Notes under the pieces: model-generated
Seen by the model: only the letters and a program-made list of their open reading frames with translations
Databases searched by the model: none
Told to the model about the DNA's origin: nothing
Program-made: the position numbers and the translations under genes
Assembly: GCA_003426165.1 (NCBI GenBank)
Contig: QUAH01000002.1
Span: 124,001-188,000 of the forward strand
Reading direction: 5' to 3'
DNA length: 64,000 nucleotides
From: Candidatus Saccharicenans subterraneus
Lineage (GTDB): Bacteria > Acidobacteriota > Aminicenantia > Aminicenantales > Saccharicenantaceae
Shown: one piece after another, positions 17,414 through 25,275 of the stretch
How the letters are laid out: each line of letters opens with the position of its first letter
How positions within the stretch are numbered: the first letter of the stretch is position 1

Positions 17414-20131
17414 ATGTTTCGCCTCAGACCTGGCCTCTTTATTTTTTCTTTATTTGTTTTGATATTTTTATTGCTGGTTATATTCCCGGGACCAGGCTTC
17501 GGCCGACAGGCCGGCCAGTCCGCCCCGGACAAGGAAGCCCTGAAGAAAGCCCAGGAAAACAAGGTGGTCCGGGCCTTTCGCCTGAGCGGAGATTTTGAGC
17601 TGGACGGCCTGCTCAATGAAAGCATTTACAGCCGGCCGGCCAGCCAGGACTTTATCCAGACCGACCCGGTGGATGGAGCCGCGGCCAGCGAAAGAACCCG
17701 GGTCTGGGTTTTTTACGACAGCGCCAACCTCTACGTGGCCGCCTTCTGTCACGATTCGGACCCGAAGGGCATAATCGGCCAGCTCGGTCGCCGCGACTAC
17801 TCGGTGGATTCCGACTGGTTTATCTTATGCCTGGACCCCTATTTTGACCGGCGCAGTGGCTATGCCTTCTGGGTGAACCCTTCCGGCTCCATCATCGACA
17901 AGGCCCTTTACAACGACATCAGCGAGGATAAGAGCTGGGACGGGGTCTGGGAAGCCAGGACCAGGGTGACCGCCGAGGGCTGGTCGCTGGAGATGCGGAT
18001 TCCCTTTAACCAGCTCCGCTTCCCCCGCCGGGAAAAGCAGGTCTGGGGGGTAAACTTCCAGAGGATAATCAAGCGGAAGAATGAAAAGGTGTCTTTTGCC
18101 TGGGTGCCCAAGGAAGACAATGCCTTTGTTTCTCGCTTTGCGCGGCTGGAAGGAATCGAGAATATAAAACCCGGGCGCCGGGTGGAGGTTTTCCCCTACT
18201 CCGTGGGACAGGCCCGGTTCCGTCCGGCTGAACCCGGAAATCCCTTCGAAACCGGGCATAAATACCAGGGTAACCTCGGCCTGGACCTTAAGGCCGGCTT
18301 AAAAAGCAACCTCAACCTGGACCTGACCATCAACCCCGATTTCGGCCAGGTGGAGGTGGACCCGGCGGTCATCAACCTGACTGCTTACGAGACTTACTAC
18401 GAAGAAAAACGGCCATTCTTTATCGAAGGCTCATCCATCTTCAGCAACTTTGGACGGGGCGGGATTTACATCAATGCCGACCTGAACTGGCCCAATCCCA
18501 GGTTATTCTACAGCCGGCGCATCGGGCGGGAACCGCAGGGCTATCCCCAGCACGACGGTTACGTCAGCTTTCCCGACCGGTCCACCATCATCGGCGCCTT
18601 CAAGCTAACCGGAAAACTCGGCGGCGGCTGGAACCTCGGGATGATCAATGCCATCACCGCCAGGGAATTTGCCACGGTCGACGACCTGACCACCCGCTAC
18701 CGGGACGAGGTGGCCCCCTTTACCTATTACGGAATCTTCCGCGGCCAGAAGGAATTTAACCGCGGGCAACAGGGGCTCGGTTTCCTTCTGACCTCGGTTA
18801 TCAGGGACCTGAGGGAAGACAGCCTGAAGTCCCTGCTGGCCGGCGAATCGTTCAGCCTGGCCGTGGACGGCTGGGCTTTTCTCGATAAGAAAAGGAACTG
18901 GGTCCTGGGCGGCTGGGCCGGCGGAACCTTTCTCAGCGGCAGCGAAACCGCCATTTACCGCATTCAACGCTCTTCCATTCATTACTTCCAGCGGCCGGAT
19001 GCCACTCATGTCAGCCTGAACCCGGAAGCCACCAGCCTGACCGGGCTGGGCGGCAAACTCACCCTGGCCAAGCAACAGGGCCATTCCATAGTCTACCTTT
19101 CTGGCGGAGTTCTGAGCCCCGGGTTTGACCCCAACGAGGCCGGCTACCAGAGAAGCATTTCCGACCGGATAAACTTCCAGGCTCTTTACGGTTACATGTG
19201 GACCAAACCGGGAAAGGTATTCCGGCAGGCCCTGGTGATCGGGGGGCTGGAACAGAACCACGACTTCGGCTGGAACAAGACCTTCGAGGGCTGGCTGTTC
19301 AACCTGCAGGGAGTTTTTCGTAACTGGTGGACGGTGGACGGAACTTTCATCTATTACCCCGAAGCCTATAGCAACACCCTGACCAGGGGCGGCCCCCTGG
19401 CCCTGATTCCACCAGGCTACCTGGCCCAGCTCAGCCTGGAAACCGACTCGCGCCGGCGCTTTGTTTTTTATGGCACCGGATACTACGGGCAGACCAGGAA
19501 TAAGCAGGAACAATGGAACCTGAGCCTGGGCCTGCGCTGGAAGCCCCGGCCCAACTTCAACCTGTCCTTTGGACCGACGGTCGGCCAGGACAACAACGAA
19601 ACCCAGTGGCTGACCTCGGTGGCCGACCCCCTGATGACCGCCACCTACGGGCGCCGGTACATATTCGGCCGGATTGACCAGACCCTGGTGGCCGCTGAAC
19701 TCAGGCTCAACTGGATCTTCACCCCCAGGTTAAGTCTCCAGGTTTACCTCCAGCCCTATATTGCCGTCGGCCGCTATGACCGGTTCAAGCAATTGAACCT
19801 GCCCCGGACTTACGACTACCTGGTTTTTGGCGAAAGCCCCTCGACCATAGAATACCAGGACGGTTTCTACCGGCTCGACCCGGACGGCAGCGGGCCGGCC
19901 GCGGCCTTTTCCATCTACAACCCTGATTTCAATTACAAATCGCTGCGGGGCACGGTCGTCCTGCGCTGGGAATACCGCCTGGGTTCACTGCTCTACCTGG
20001 TCTGGACCCAGAACCGGGCCGACTATGCCAACCCCGGAGATTTTTCCCTGGGCCGGGACCTGGGCGACCTCTTCACCGCCCCCGGGGATAATGTCTTTCT
20101 GGTCAAGTTCACCTACCGCTTCAACCTGTAA
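17414..20131 (+). CDS. DUF5916 outer-membrane protein with CBM9-like N-terminal domain
   Basis: 905 residues. ATG 17414 (GAGG 9 nt upstream) starts a signal peptide (MFRLRPGLFIFSLFVLIFLLL). After it lies a carbohydrate-binding family 9-like beta-sandwich (about 55-240: LDGLLNESIYSRP, then VWVFYDSANLYVAAFCHDSDP and DGVWEARTRVTAEGWSLEMRIP). The remainder is a DUF5916-type beta-barrel with the signature INPDFGQVEVDPAVINLTAYE and EEKRPFFIEGSSIF. The protein ends in NL after an aromatic beta strand (VFLVKFTYRF). The family is thought to sit in the outer membrane, but its cargo is not known. A paralogue lies at 51360-53573. The sequence GGAGGAACCTCC just before the start could form a small hairpin over the ribosome-binding site. 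Confidence 0.87.
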   Translation: MFRLRPGLFIFSLFVLIFLLLVIFPGPGFGRQAGQSAPDKEALKKAQENKVVRAFRLSGDFELDGLLNESIYSRPASQDFIQTDPVDGAAASERTRVWVFYDSANLYVAAFCHDSDPKGIIGQLGRRDYSVDSDWFILCLDPYFDRRSGYAFWVNPSGSIIDKALYNDISEDKSWDGVWEARTRVTAEGWSLEMRIPFNQLRFPRREKQVWGVNFQRIIKRKNEKVSFAWVPKEDNAFVSRFARLEGIENIKPGRRVEVFPYSVGQARFRPAEPGNPFETGHKYQGNLGLDLKAGLKSNLNLDLTINPDFGQVEVDPAVINLTAYETYYEEKRPFFIEGSSIFSNFGRGGIYINADLNWPNPRLFYSRRIGREPQGYPQHDGYVSFPDRSTIIGAFKLTGKLGGGWNLGMINAITAREFATVDDLTTRYRDEVAPFTYYGIFRGQKEFNRGQQGLGFLLTSVIRDLREDSLKSLLAGESFSLAVDGWAFLDKKRNWVLGGWAGGTFLSGSETAIYRIQRSSIHYFQRPDATHVSLNPEATSLTGLGGKLTLAKQQGHSIVYLSGGVLSPGFDPNEAGYQRSISDRINFQALYGYMWTKPGKVFRQALVIGGLEQNHDFGWNKTFEGWLFNLQGVFRNWWTVDGTFIYYPEAYSNTLTRGGPLALIPPGYLAQLSLETDSRRRFVFYGTGYYGQTRNKQEQWNLSLGLRWKPRPNFNLSFGPTVGQDNNETQWLTSVADPLMTATYGRRYIFGRIDQTLVAAELRLNWIFTPRLSLQVYLQPYIAVGRYDRFKQLNLPRTYDYLVFGESPSTIEYQDGFYRLDPDGSGPAAAFSIYNPDFNYKSLRGTVVLRWEYRLGSLLYLVWTQNRADYANPGDFSLGRDLGDLFTAPGDNVFLVKFTYRFNL

Positions 20132-20385
20132 GCGCCGCAGCCCGGACAGACACAGTTATTTCTACGGTTATTCCTTTTTTTATTCCTTGAGAAAAAATCT
20201 TTTATAGAGCGGGATGCTTCCTGGCTACCAGCAGCCTTTATATTGTCCACTGGCCCCCTGGGTTCCCGGAGATAGACGCGGCTATTCCAGTGAACCGATC
20301 CCGGCCTTCTCCGTTCTGACCGCTATTGACAAAAGAAAAAAGGGGGCTATCATTATTGGCTAATTTTACCCGTTGAGGACCGAAT

Positions 20386-20718
20386 ATGCCCTGGATAACA
20401 GTTGGCCTGCTGGTGGTGTCCAATATCTTTATGACCTTTGCCTGGTACGGCCATCTTAAATTCAAGAGCCTGCCGCTCTGGAAAGCCGTTGTCCTGAGCT
20501 GGCTGATCGCCTTCCTCGAATACTGCTTCCAGGTTCCGGCCAACCGCCTGGGCTACGGACGGCTGACTGCCGCCCAGCTGAAAACCATCCAGGAAGTGGT
20601 GACCCTCACCGTCTTTTCCTTCTTCTCCGTACTTTACCTGCGCGAAGATTTCCGCTGGAATTACCTGGTGGGTTTTTCCCTGATGGTCCTGGCCGCCTAC
20701 TTCATCTTCAAGCCCTGA
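20386..20718 (+). CDS. DUF486 (DMT-superfamily-like) membrane protein
   Basis: 110 residues and four hydrophobic helices. The sequence W-Y-G-H-L-K-F, then SWLIAFLEYCFQVPANRLGY and the closing FSLMVLAAYFIFKP match the DUF486 family, which is distantly related to drug/metabolite transporters. No transport substrate has been assigned. GAGG precedes the ATG by about 7 nt. It converges with the GntR gene downstream. Confidence 0.9.
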   Translation: MPWITVGLLVVSNIFMTFAWYGHLKFKSLPLWKAVVLSWLIAFLEYCFQVPANRLGYGRLTAAQLKTIQEVVTLTVFSFFSVLYLREDFRWNYLVGFSLMVLAAYFIFKP

Positions 20719-20752
20719 CTCGGAGCACCAAGCGGCCCCCCTGCCACCGGCT

Positions 20753-21436
20753 TCAGGGATTGGAAATATGCCGGTAATACTGGACTATGAATTTTTCCTG
20801 GACCTCGTATGACCAGTGGACGTCGCGAACGTACCTGGCCGCTTCTTCCCTCTGGCCACGGCGCAGGTATTCAATCAACCTGGCATGCTCACCGGTGGAG
20901 GACTGCTCCCACTCCTTGACGAAACCGCTCGGCCGGGGAAAATCATAGAGCCTTTTTTTCAGGCTGTTAACTATCTTCATCAGCTTATCGTTACCGCAGG
21001 CCTCAAGATAGACATTATGAAAGGCCAGGTTTTTTTCATAATAGAGGTCGAAGTTATCGGCTTCAATGGCCTGTTTCATTTCCAGGTTAAGCTGCTCCAT
21101 GTGCTCCAGGTCCGCCGGCTGCAGCCGGGCCGCGGCCTTGAGGATGGCAATGCTCTCCAGGGCCCCGATTATTTCGTAGTAATTCTTTATATCCCTGGCC
21201 GTCAGGACGTTGACCACCACCTTGCGGCGGGGCAGGATGGTGACGAAATCCTCGGTTTCCAGCTGCAGCAATGCGTCCCGCAACGGAGTGCGGCTTACCC
21301 CCAGCTTGCGAGAGGTTTCTTCCAGGTCGATGACCGAGCCGGGCAGGATTTCCCCCCGGCGCATCTGCTCCCTCAGAAAATCATAGACCTGCTCCTTGAG
21401 AGATTTGACGTTCAGTACCGGCTTTTCCCTGTCCAT
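20753..21436 (-). CDS. GntR family regulator, FadR/FCD subfamily
   Basis: 227 residues. An N-terminal winged helix-turn-helix (about 12-75: VYDFLREQMRRGEILPGSVI, then LGVSRTPLRDALLQLE) is followed by an all-helical FCD ligand domain (about 90-215). The FCD metal/ligand positions can be seen in the ALESIAILKAAAR helix, the LAFHNVYLEACGN segment and STGEHARLIEYLRRG. FCD regulators usually respond to sugar acids or other carboxylates. GGAGG precedes the ATG. It starts 25 bp after the LacI gene on the same strand, so the two regulators form an operon next to pckG and the arabinose genes. Confidence 0.93.
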   Translation of the reverse strand: MDREKPVLNVKSLKEQVYDFLREQMRRGEILPGSVIDLEETSRKLGVSRTPLRDALLQLETEDFVTILPRRKVVVNVLTARDIKNYYEIIGALESIAILKAAARLQPADLEHMEQLNLEMKQAIEADNFDLYYEKNLAFHNVYLEACGNDKLMKIVNSLKKRLYDFPRPSGFVKEWEQSSTGEHARLIEYLRRGQREEAARYVRDVHWSYEVQEKFIVQYYRHISNP

Positions 21437-21461
21437 CTTGCTTTCTCCTCCCGGCCTTCAA

Positions 21462-22499
21462 TTAACTCTGGTAATAGTCCACGTTGTCGGCGGTGATGAT
21501 ATCAATCTGTGTCATTATCTTGTTTCTGACCTCTTCGCCCAGGACAACCTTGCGGAACAGGGCGTAGATGCCCTCGTAGCCCTGACGCTCCGACTGCTGG
21601 CTGATCAGAAAATCGATGGCCCCGACCTTGAGCAGGGCCACATTCCTGGGAATGGGATCATAGCCGATCAGGATGATCTTCTCCTTCCCGGAATTCCCCT
21701 TCCACCACTCGGCCACCTTGTGGGTCATGGCGTTGGTCACAAAAATCCCGGCCAGGTCCCGATGCGCCCGGTAAAAAGCTTCCAGGTACTCGGCAGTCTT
21801 GGCCGCGGGCCAGCTCCCGACCAGGTCCAGGGTCTCCGTTCTCAAACCCGACCAGTCCCGGCTGCCCTGTAAAAAGCCCTCTATCCGGCCGACAATGTGA
21901 TAGTCTTCCGGGAGAATTTTTATAACGGCCACCAGGCCACTTCCGCGGTGAACCGTCTGGCACATCAACCGGCTGGCCAGCAAGCCGCTCCGGAAGGCAT
22001 CCTGCCCGATAAAGGCCAGGGGCTTTACCCCGGGCAGGTAGGAATCAAAGAAAACCACGGGAAGTTCGGGTGGCAGGTCGGCCATGAACCGGTTGAAACC
22101 TTCGGGCAGAACCGGAGCCGCCAGCACTCCGTCAGGGTTGGTCCTTAACAACCTCCGCCCGGTGTTGAGAACGGATCTTTCATTGTAGCGGTCAAAGAAG
22201 AAGAAATTCACCCTCACCTTGTGGGACAGGAGTTCTTCCTGGGCTTTCTGGATGCCCCGGTAGGGCAGCAGCCAGTAGTAGCTATCCTGCTGTGGCCTGG
22301 GCATCAGGACGCTGAAATTGAACACCCGTCCCATCTTCAGGTGCTTGGCAAAGATGTTGGTCCGGTAATTCAGTTCCTTGAGAACCCGGCGGACTTTCTT
22401 TTCCGTTTCAGGATGGACCCGGCCCCGGTTGTGCAGAACCCGGTCAACGGTGCCGATCGAGACCCGGGCCTTCCTGGCTATGTCTTTAATGGTAACGAT
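21462..22499 (-). CDS. LacI family regulator with an apparent ATC start codon
   Basis: 345 residues if translation begins at ATC 22499. The helix-turn-helix (VTIKDIARKARVSIGTV, then DRVLHNRGRVHPET) is complete and in frame, followed by the hinge (LKELNYRTNIFAKHLKMGR) and a periplasmic-binding-protein-like ligand domain. An in-frame TGA lies 4 codons upstream of the helix-turn-helix, and no ATG, GTG or TTG exists between it and the DNA-binding segment. The first ATG (22334) would delete the whole DNA-binding domain. GAGG lies 7 nt before the ATC, correct spacing for a ribosome-binding site. Start is therefore either ATC, or the base sequence here has an error. Upstream of the GntR gene in the same operon; a candidate regulator of the arabinose region. 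Confidence 0.85.
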   Translation of the reverse strand: MVTIKDIARKARVSIGTVDRVLHNRGRVHPETEKKVRRVLKELNYRTNIFAKHLKMGRVFNFSVLMPRPQQDSYYWLLPYRGIQKAQEELLSHKVRVNFFFFDRYNERSVLNTGRRLLRTNPDGVLAAPVLPEGFNRFMADLPPELPVVFFDSYLPGVKPLAFIGQDAFRSGLLASRLMCQTVHRGSGLVAVIKILPEDYHIVGRIEGFLQGSRDWSGLRTETLDLVGSWPAAKTAEYLEAFYRAHRDLAGIFVTNAMTHKVAEWWKGNSGKEKIILIGYDPIPRNVALLKVGAIDFLISQQSERQGYEGIYALFRKVVLGEEVRNKIMTQIDIITADNVDYYQS

Positions 22500-22573
22500 T
22501 GCTGGTCCTCATTAAAAACTAAAATTTCCAGCTAAAATTATTATCAAATTCCGCCCGAAAATACAACCTCGGC

Positions 22574-24346
22574 TCAGTAACCGAGACCCTTCTTCAGGCG
22601 GTCGTATTCCTGCCAGATTTCGTAGGGCATGTGCCGGCCGAATTTCTTCAGGAAGTCCTTGATGTCGGCCAGCTCCTCTCCCCATTCTTCCGGGTTGATC
22701 CGGAAAAGCTCTTCCAGGTTTTGGTCGGGAAGGTTCAAGCCGCTCAGGTCCAGGTCTTTCTTGTCCGGAATCAGCCCGAGAGGAGTCTCTTTGGCCCCGG
22801 CCCGGCCGTTAACCCTTTCTATTATCCATTTCAGAATCCTGATATTCTCGCCGAAGCCCGGCCACAGGAATTCTCCCTTTTCGTTGCGGCGGAAGGCGTT
22901 GATGGAATAAATTCGGGGCGGTTTACTCATCAGCCGGCCCATGTTGATCCAGTGGCGGAAGTAATCACCCATGTTGTAGCCGCAGAAGGGCAGCATGGCC
23001 ATCGGGTCGCGGCGCAACACTCCCACCTTGCCGGCAGCCGCGGCCGTGGTCTCCGAGCCCATCCTGGCTCCCAGGAAGACCCCGTGTTCCCAGCTGAAGG
23101 CCTCGGTGATCAATGGAATCAGCCTGGTCCGGCGGCCTCCGAACAGGATGGCCGAGATGGGCACCCCCATCGGGTTGTCGTATTCCCTGGAAAGGGTGGG
23201 GCAGTTGTAGACCGACACGGTGAACCTGGAATTTGGGTGGGCGGCCGGTGTGCCCTGCCCGGGCTTCCAGGGACGCCCCTGCCAGTCCAGCATGTTCTCC
23301 GGCACCGGCCCGTCGAGTCCTTCCCACCAGGGAGACATGGTGTCCAGGTCCAGGCCGACGTTGGTGAAAAGCGTCGGATAGTAATTGGAGTTGCGCAGGG
23401 TGCGCATCATGTTGGGGTTGGTCTTCATGGAAGTGCCCGGGGCCACTCCAAAGAACCCGAATTCCGGGTTGATGGCATAAAGTCGCCCGTCGGGGCCGAT
23501 GTTCAGCCAGGCGATGTCGTCGCCGATGGTCCAGATGCGGTACTCGGGCAGGGCCGACTCCAGCATGGCGAAGTTGGTCTTGCCGCAGGCCGAGGGGAAA
23601 GCCCCGGCGATGTAGGTTATGTTTCCGTGAATATCTTCTACCCCGATGACCATCATGTGCTCGGCCAGCCAGCCGTACTTGCGGCCCATCCAGGAAGCAA
23701 TCCGCAGGGAAAAGCATTTCTTACCCAGCAGGGCATTCCCGCCGTAGCCAGAGCCCACGCTCCAGACCAGGTTCTCTTCGGGGAAATGCATGATGAAGCG
23801 CTTGTTGGGGTCAAAATCGCCGACGGTGTGAATGCCCTTGACAAAATTCTCCGAGTTGCCGATCTTGTCCAGGATGTGCCGGCCCAGCCTGGTCATGATC
23901 CTCATGCTGACGGCCACGTAGGAGACATCGGTTATCTGGATGCAGGCCTTGGCGTAGGGAGAGTCGGGGTGACCCATCATGTACGGTAGAACATACATGG
24001 TCTTGCCGCGCATGGCTCCCCGGGACAGCTTGGTCAGCTTCTTCTTGGCCTCTTCCGGGTGCATCCAGTTATTATTGGGCCCGGTGGTCTCCTTATCGGA
24101 ATGGCAGACGAAGGTCAGCTGCTCGGTCCGGGCCACGTCGGTCGGGTGGCTGCGGTGAAGGTAAGCCTTGGGCCAGAGCTTCTGGTTGAGCTCCAGGAAG
24201 ATATCGTGCTGTTCAATCTTTTCTTCCCGCAGGCCCATTTCAATGATGCGCCGGGCTTCACCTTCCGAACCGTCGCACCAGTAAATGGTCTTGGGCTGAA
24301 GGAGTTCAGCCTGTTTTTCCACCCATCTTTCAACTGCCGTGGCCAT
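22574..24346 (-). CDS. pckG: Phosphoenolpyruvate carboxykinase, GTP-dependent
   Basis: 590 residues; converts oxaloacetate plus GTP to phosphoenolpyruvate, the gluconeogenic entry point, or works in reverse for anaplerosis. The family's usual length is about 600. Visible motifs include the kinase P-loop near residue 250 (FPSACGKTN), FVCHSDKETTGPNNNWM, and IPLITEAFSWEHGVFLGARMGSE. This is the GTP type, not the ATP type (no GLSGTGKT). Start ATG 24346 is chosen because AGGA precedes it; a longer frame adds 15 residues without a ribosome-binding site. The end of the gene forms a small hairpin over its stop codon (CTCGG...CCGAG). It follows the two regulators on the same strand with a 74-bp gap upstream of LacI, so it is probably transcribed on its own. 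Confidence 0.97.
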   Translation of the reverse strand: MATAVERWVEKQAELLQPKTIYWCDGSEGEARRIIEMGLREEKIEQHDIFLELNQKLWPKAYLHRSHPTDVARTEQLTFVCHSDKETTGPNNNWMHPEEAKKKLTKLSRGAMRGKTMYVLPYMMGHPDSPYAKACIQITDVSYVAVSMRIMTRLGRHILDKIGNSENFVKGIHTVGDFDPNKRFIMHFPEENLVWSVGSGYGGNALLGKKCFSLRIASWMGRKYGWLAEHMMVIGVEDIHGNITYIAGAFPSACGKTNFAMLESALPEYRIWTIGDDIAWLNIGPDGRLYAINPEFGFFGVAPGTSMKTNPNMMRTLRNSNYYPTLFTNVGLDLDTMSPWWEGLDGPVPENMLDWQGRPWKPGQGTPAAHPNSRFTVSVYNCPTLSREYDNPMGVPISAILFGGRRTRLIPLITEAFSWEHGVFLGARMGSETTAAAAGKVGVLRRDPMAMLPFCGYNMGDYFRHWINMGRLMSKPPRIYSINAFRRNEKGEFLWPGFGENIRILKWIIERVNGRAGAKETPLGLIPDKKDLDLSGLNLPDQNLEELFRINPEEWGEELADIKDFLKKFGRHMPYEIWQEYDRLKKGLGY

Positions 24347-24604
24347 TTTCTTTTTCCTGTCAGTTAATATCCGGAAATTCTCTAATAACACAGGGGGAGG
24401 GTTTTGTCAAAACATGGGTGGCGGCACGGCCAGAAGTGTGGCAGATACAGAGTAGGATGGAAAACGGGAAGGCGCGGGCCTGGCCCGATGGCCACCCGGA
24501 GCAACCCCCGCTCCCATAGGTCTTACCTTCGAACGGGCCATTCAATAAATGAGCCTGGAAGACAAACGGAGTTGATGATAGAATCTATCTACCAGGAGGA
24601 ACCG

Positions 24605-25270
24605 ATGAGATCGAGAACGACCGCAACCCTGTTATCATTGCTTCTGCTGGCCGGCTGGGTTTTTCTCTGGCCGGGTAACGTTTCCGGGCAGGAAACGACG
24701 GTCATCAAGCTGCCTCCCCCGCAGCTCGAGGGCGGGAAACCGCTGATGGAATGCCTGAAGCTCCGGCAGAGCCAGCGGGAATTCAGCCCGGATAAACTCT
24801 CGCCCCAGGTTCTGTCCAACCTGCTCTGGGCGGCCTACGGAATTAACCGGCCGGAGTCCGGGAAAAGAACCGCGCCTTCGGCGGTCAACTGGCAGAACAT
24901 AGACCTCTACGTGGCCACGGCCGATGGGCTCTTCCTATATGAAGCCAAGGACCATTCCCTGGTCCAGGTTCTCAAAGAGGACATCAGGGGTCTGACCGGG
25001 ACCCAGGATTTTGTCAAGATTGCTCCAGTCAACCTGATTTTTGTAGGAGACTATGCCCGCATTCCCCGCGGTTCGGACGAGGACAAGAGGTTTTATTCCG
25101 GGGCCCATGCCGCCTTTATTTCACAGAACGTGTACCTGTTCTGCGCTTCCGAGGGACTGGCCACGGTGGTCAGGGCTTCCCTCAACCGGGAAGAGCTGGC
25201 CAAAGCCATGAAGCTCCGGCCGGAGCAGAAAATCATGCTGGCCCAGACCGTGGGCTACCCGAAGAAGTAA
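24605..25270 (+). CDS. Exported SagB-type nitroreductase-like protein
   Basis: 221 residues. ATG 24605 follows AGGAGGA and starts a signal peptide (MRSRTTATLLSLLLLAGWVFLW); longer frames lack both. The mature part is a nitroreductase/SagB-like FMN fold: the N-terminal helix with LKLRQSQREFSPDKLS, then LSNLLWAAYGINRP, a middle beta section, and FYSGAHAAFISQNVYLFCASEGLATV. It ends in MLAQTVGYPKK. A flavin-binding fold outside the cytoplasm is unusual but is seen in related exported members. It ends 5 bp before the convergent GH127 gene. The substrate is not evident. Confidence 0.85.
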   Translation: MRSRTTATLLSLLLLAGWVFLWPGNVSGQETTVIKLPPPQLEGGKPLMECLKLRQSQREFSPDKLSPQVLSNLLWAAYGINRPESGKRTAPSAVNWQNIDLYVATADGLFLYEAKDHSLVQVLKEDIRGLTGTQDFVKIAPVNLIFVGDYARIPRGSDEDKRFYSGAHAAFISQNVYLFCASEGLATVVRASLNREELAKAMKLRPEQKIMLAQTVGYPKK

Positions 25271-25275
25271 CCGGC

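Noticed and set aside
22631-23989. 452-codon open frame antisense to pckG
   Set aside because: GC-rich coding DNA often leaves long antisense frames. The pckG protein is unmistakable and this frame has His/Gly/Val-rich shadow composition.
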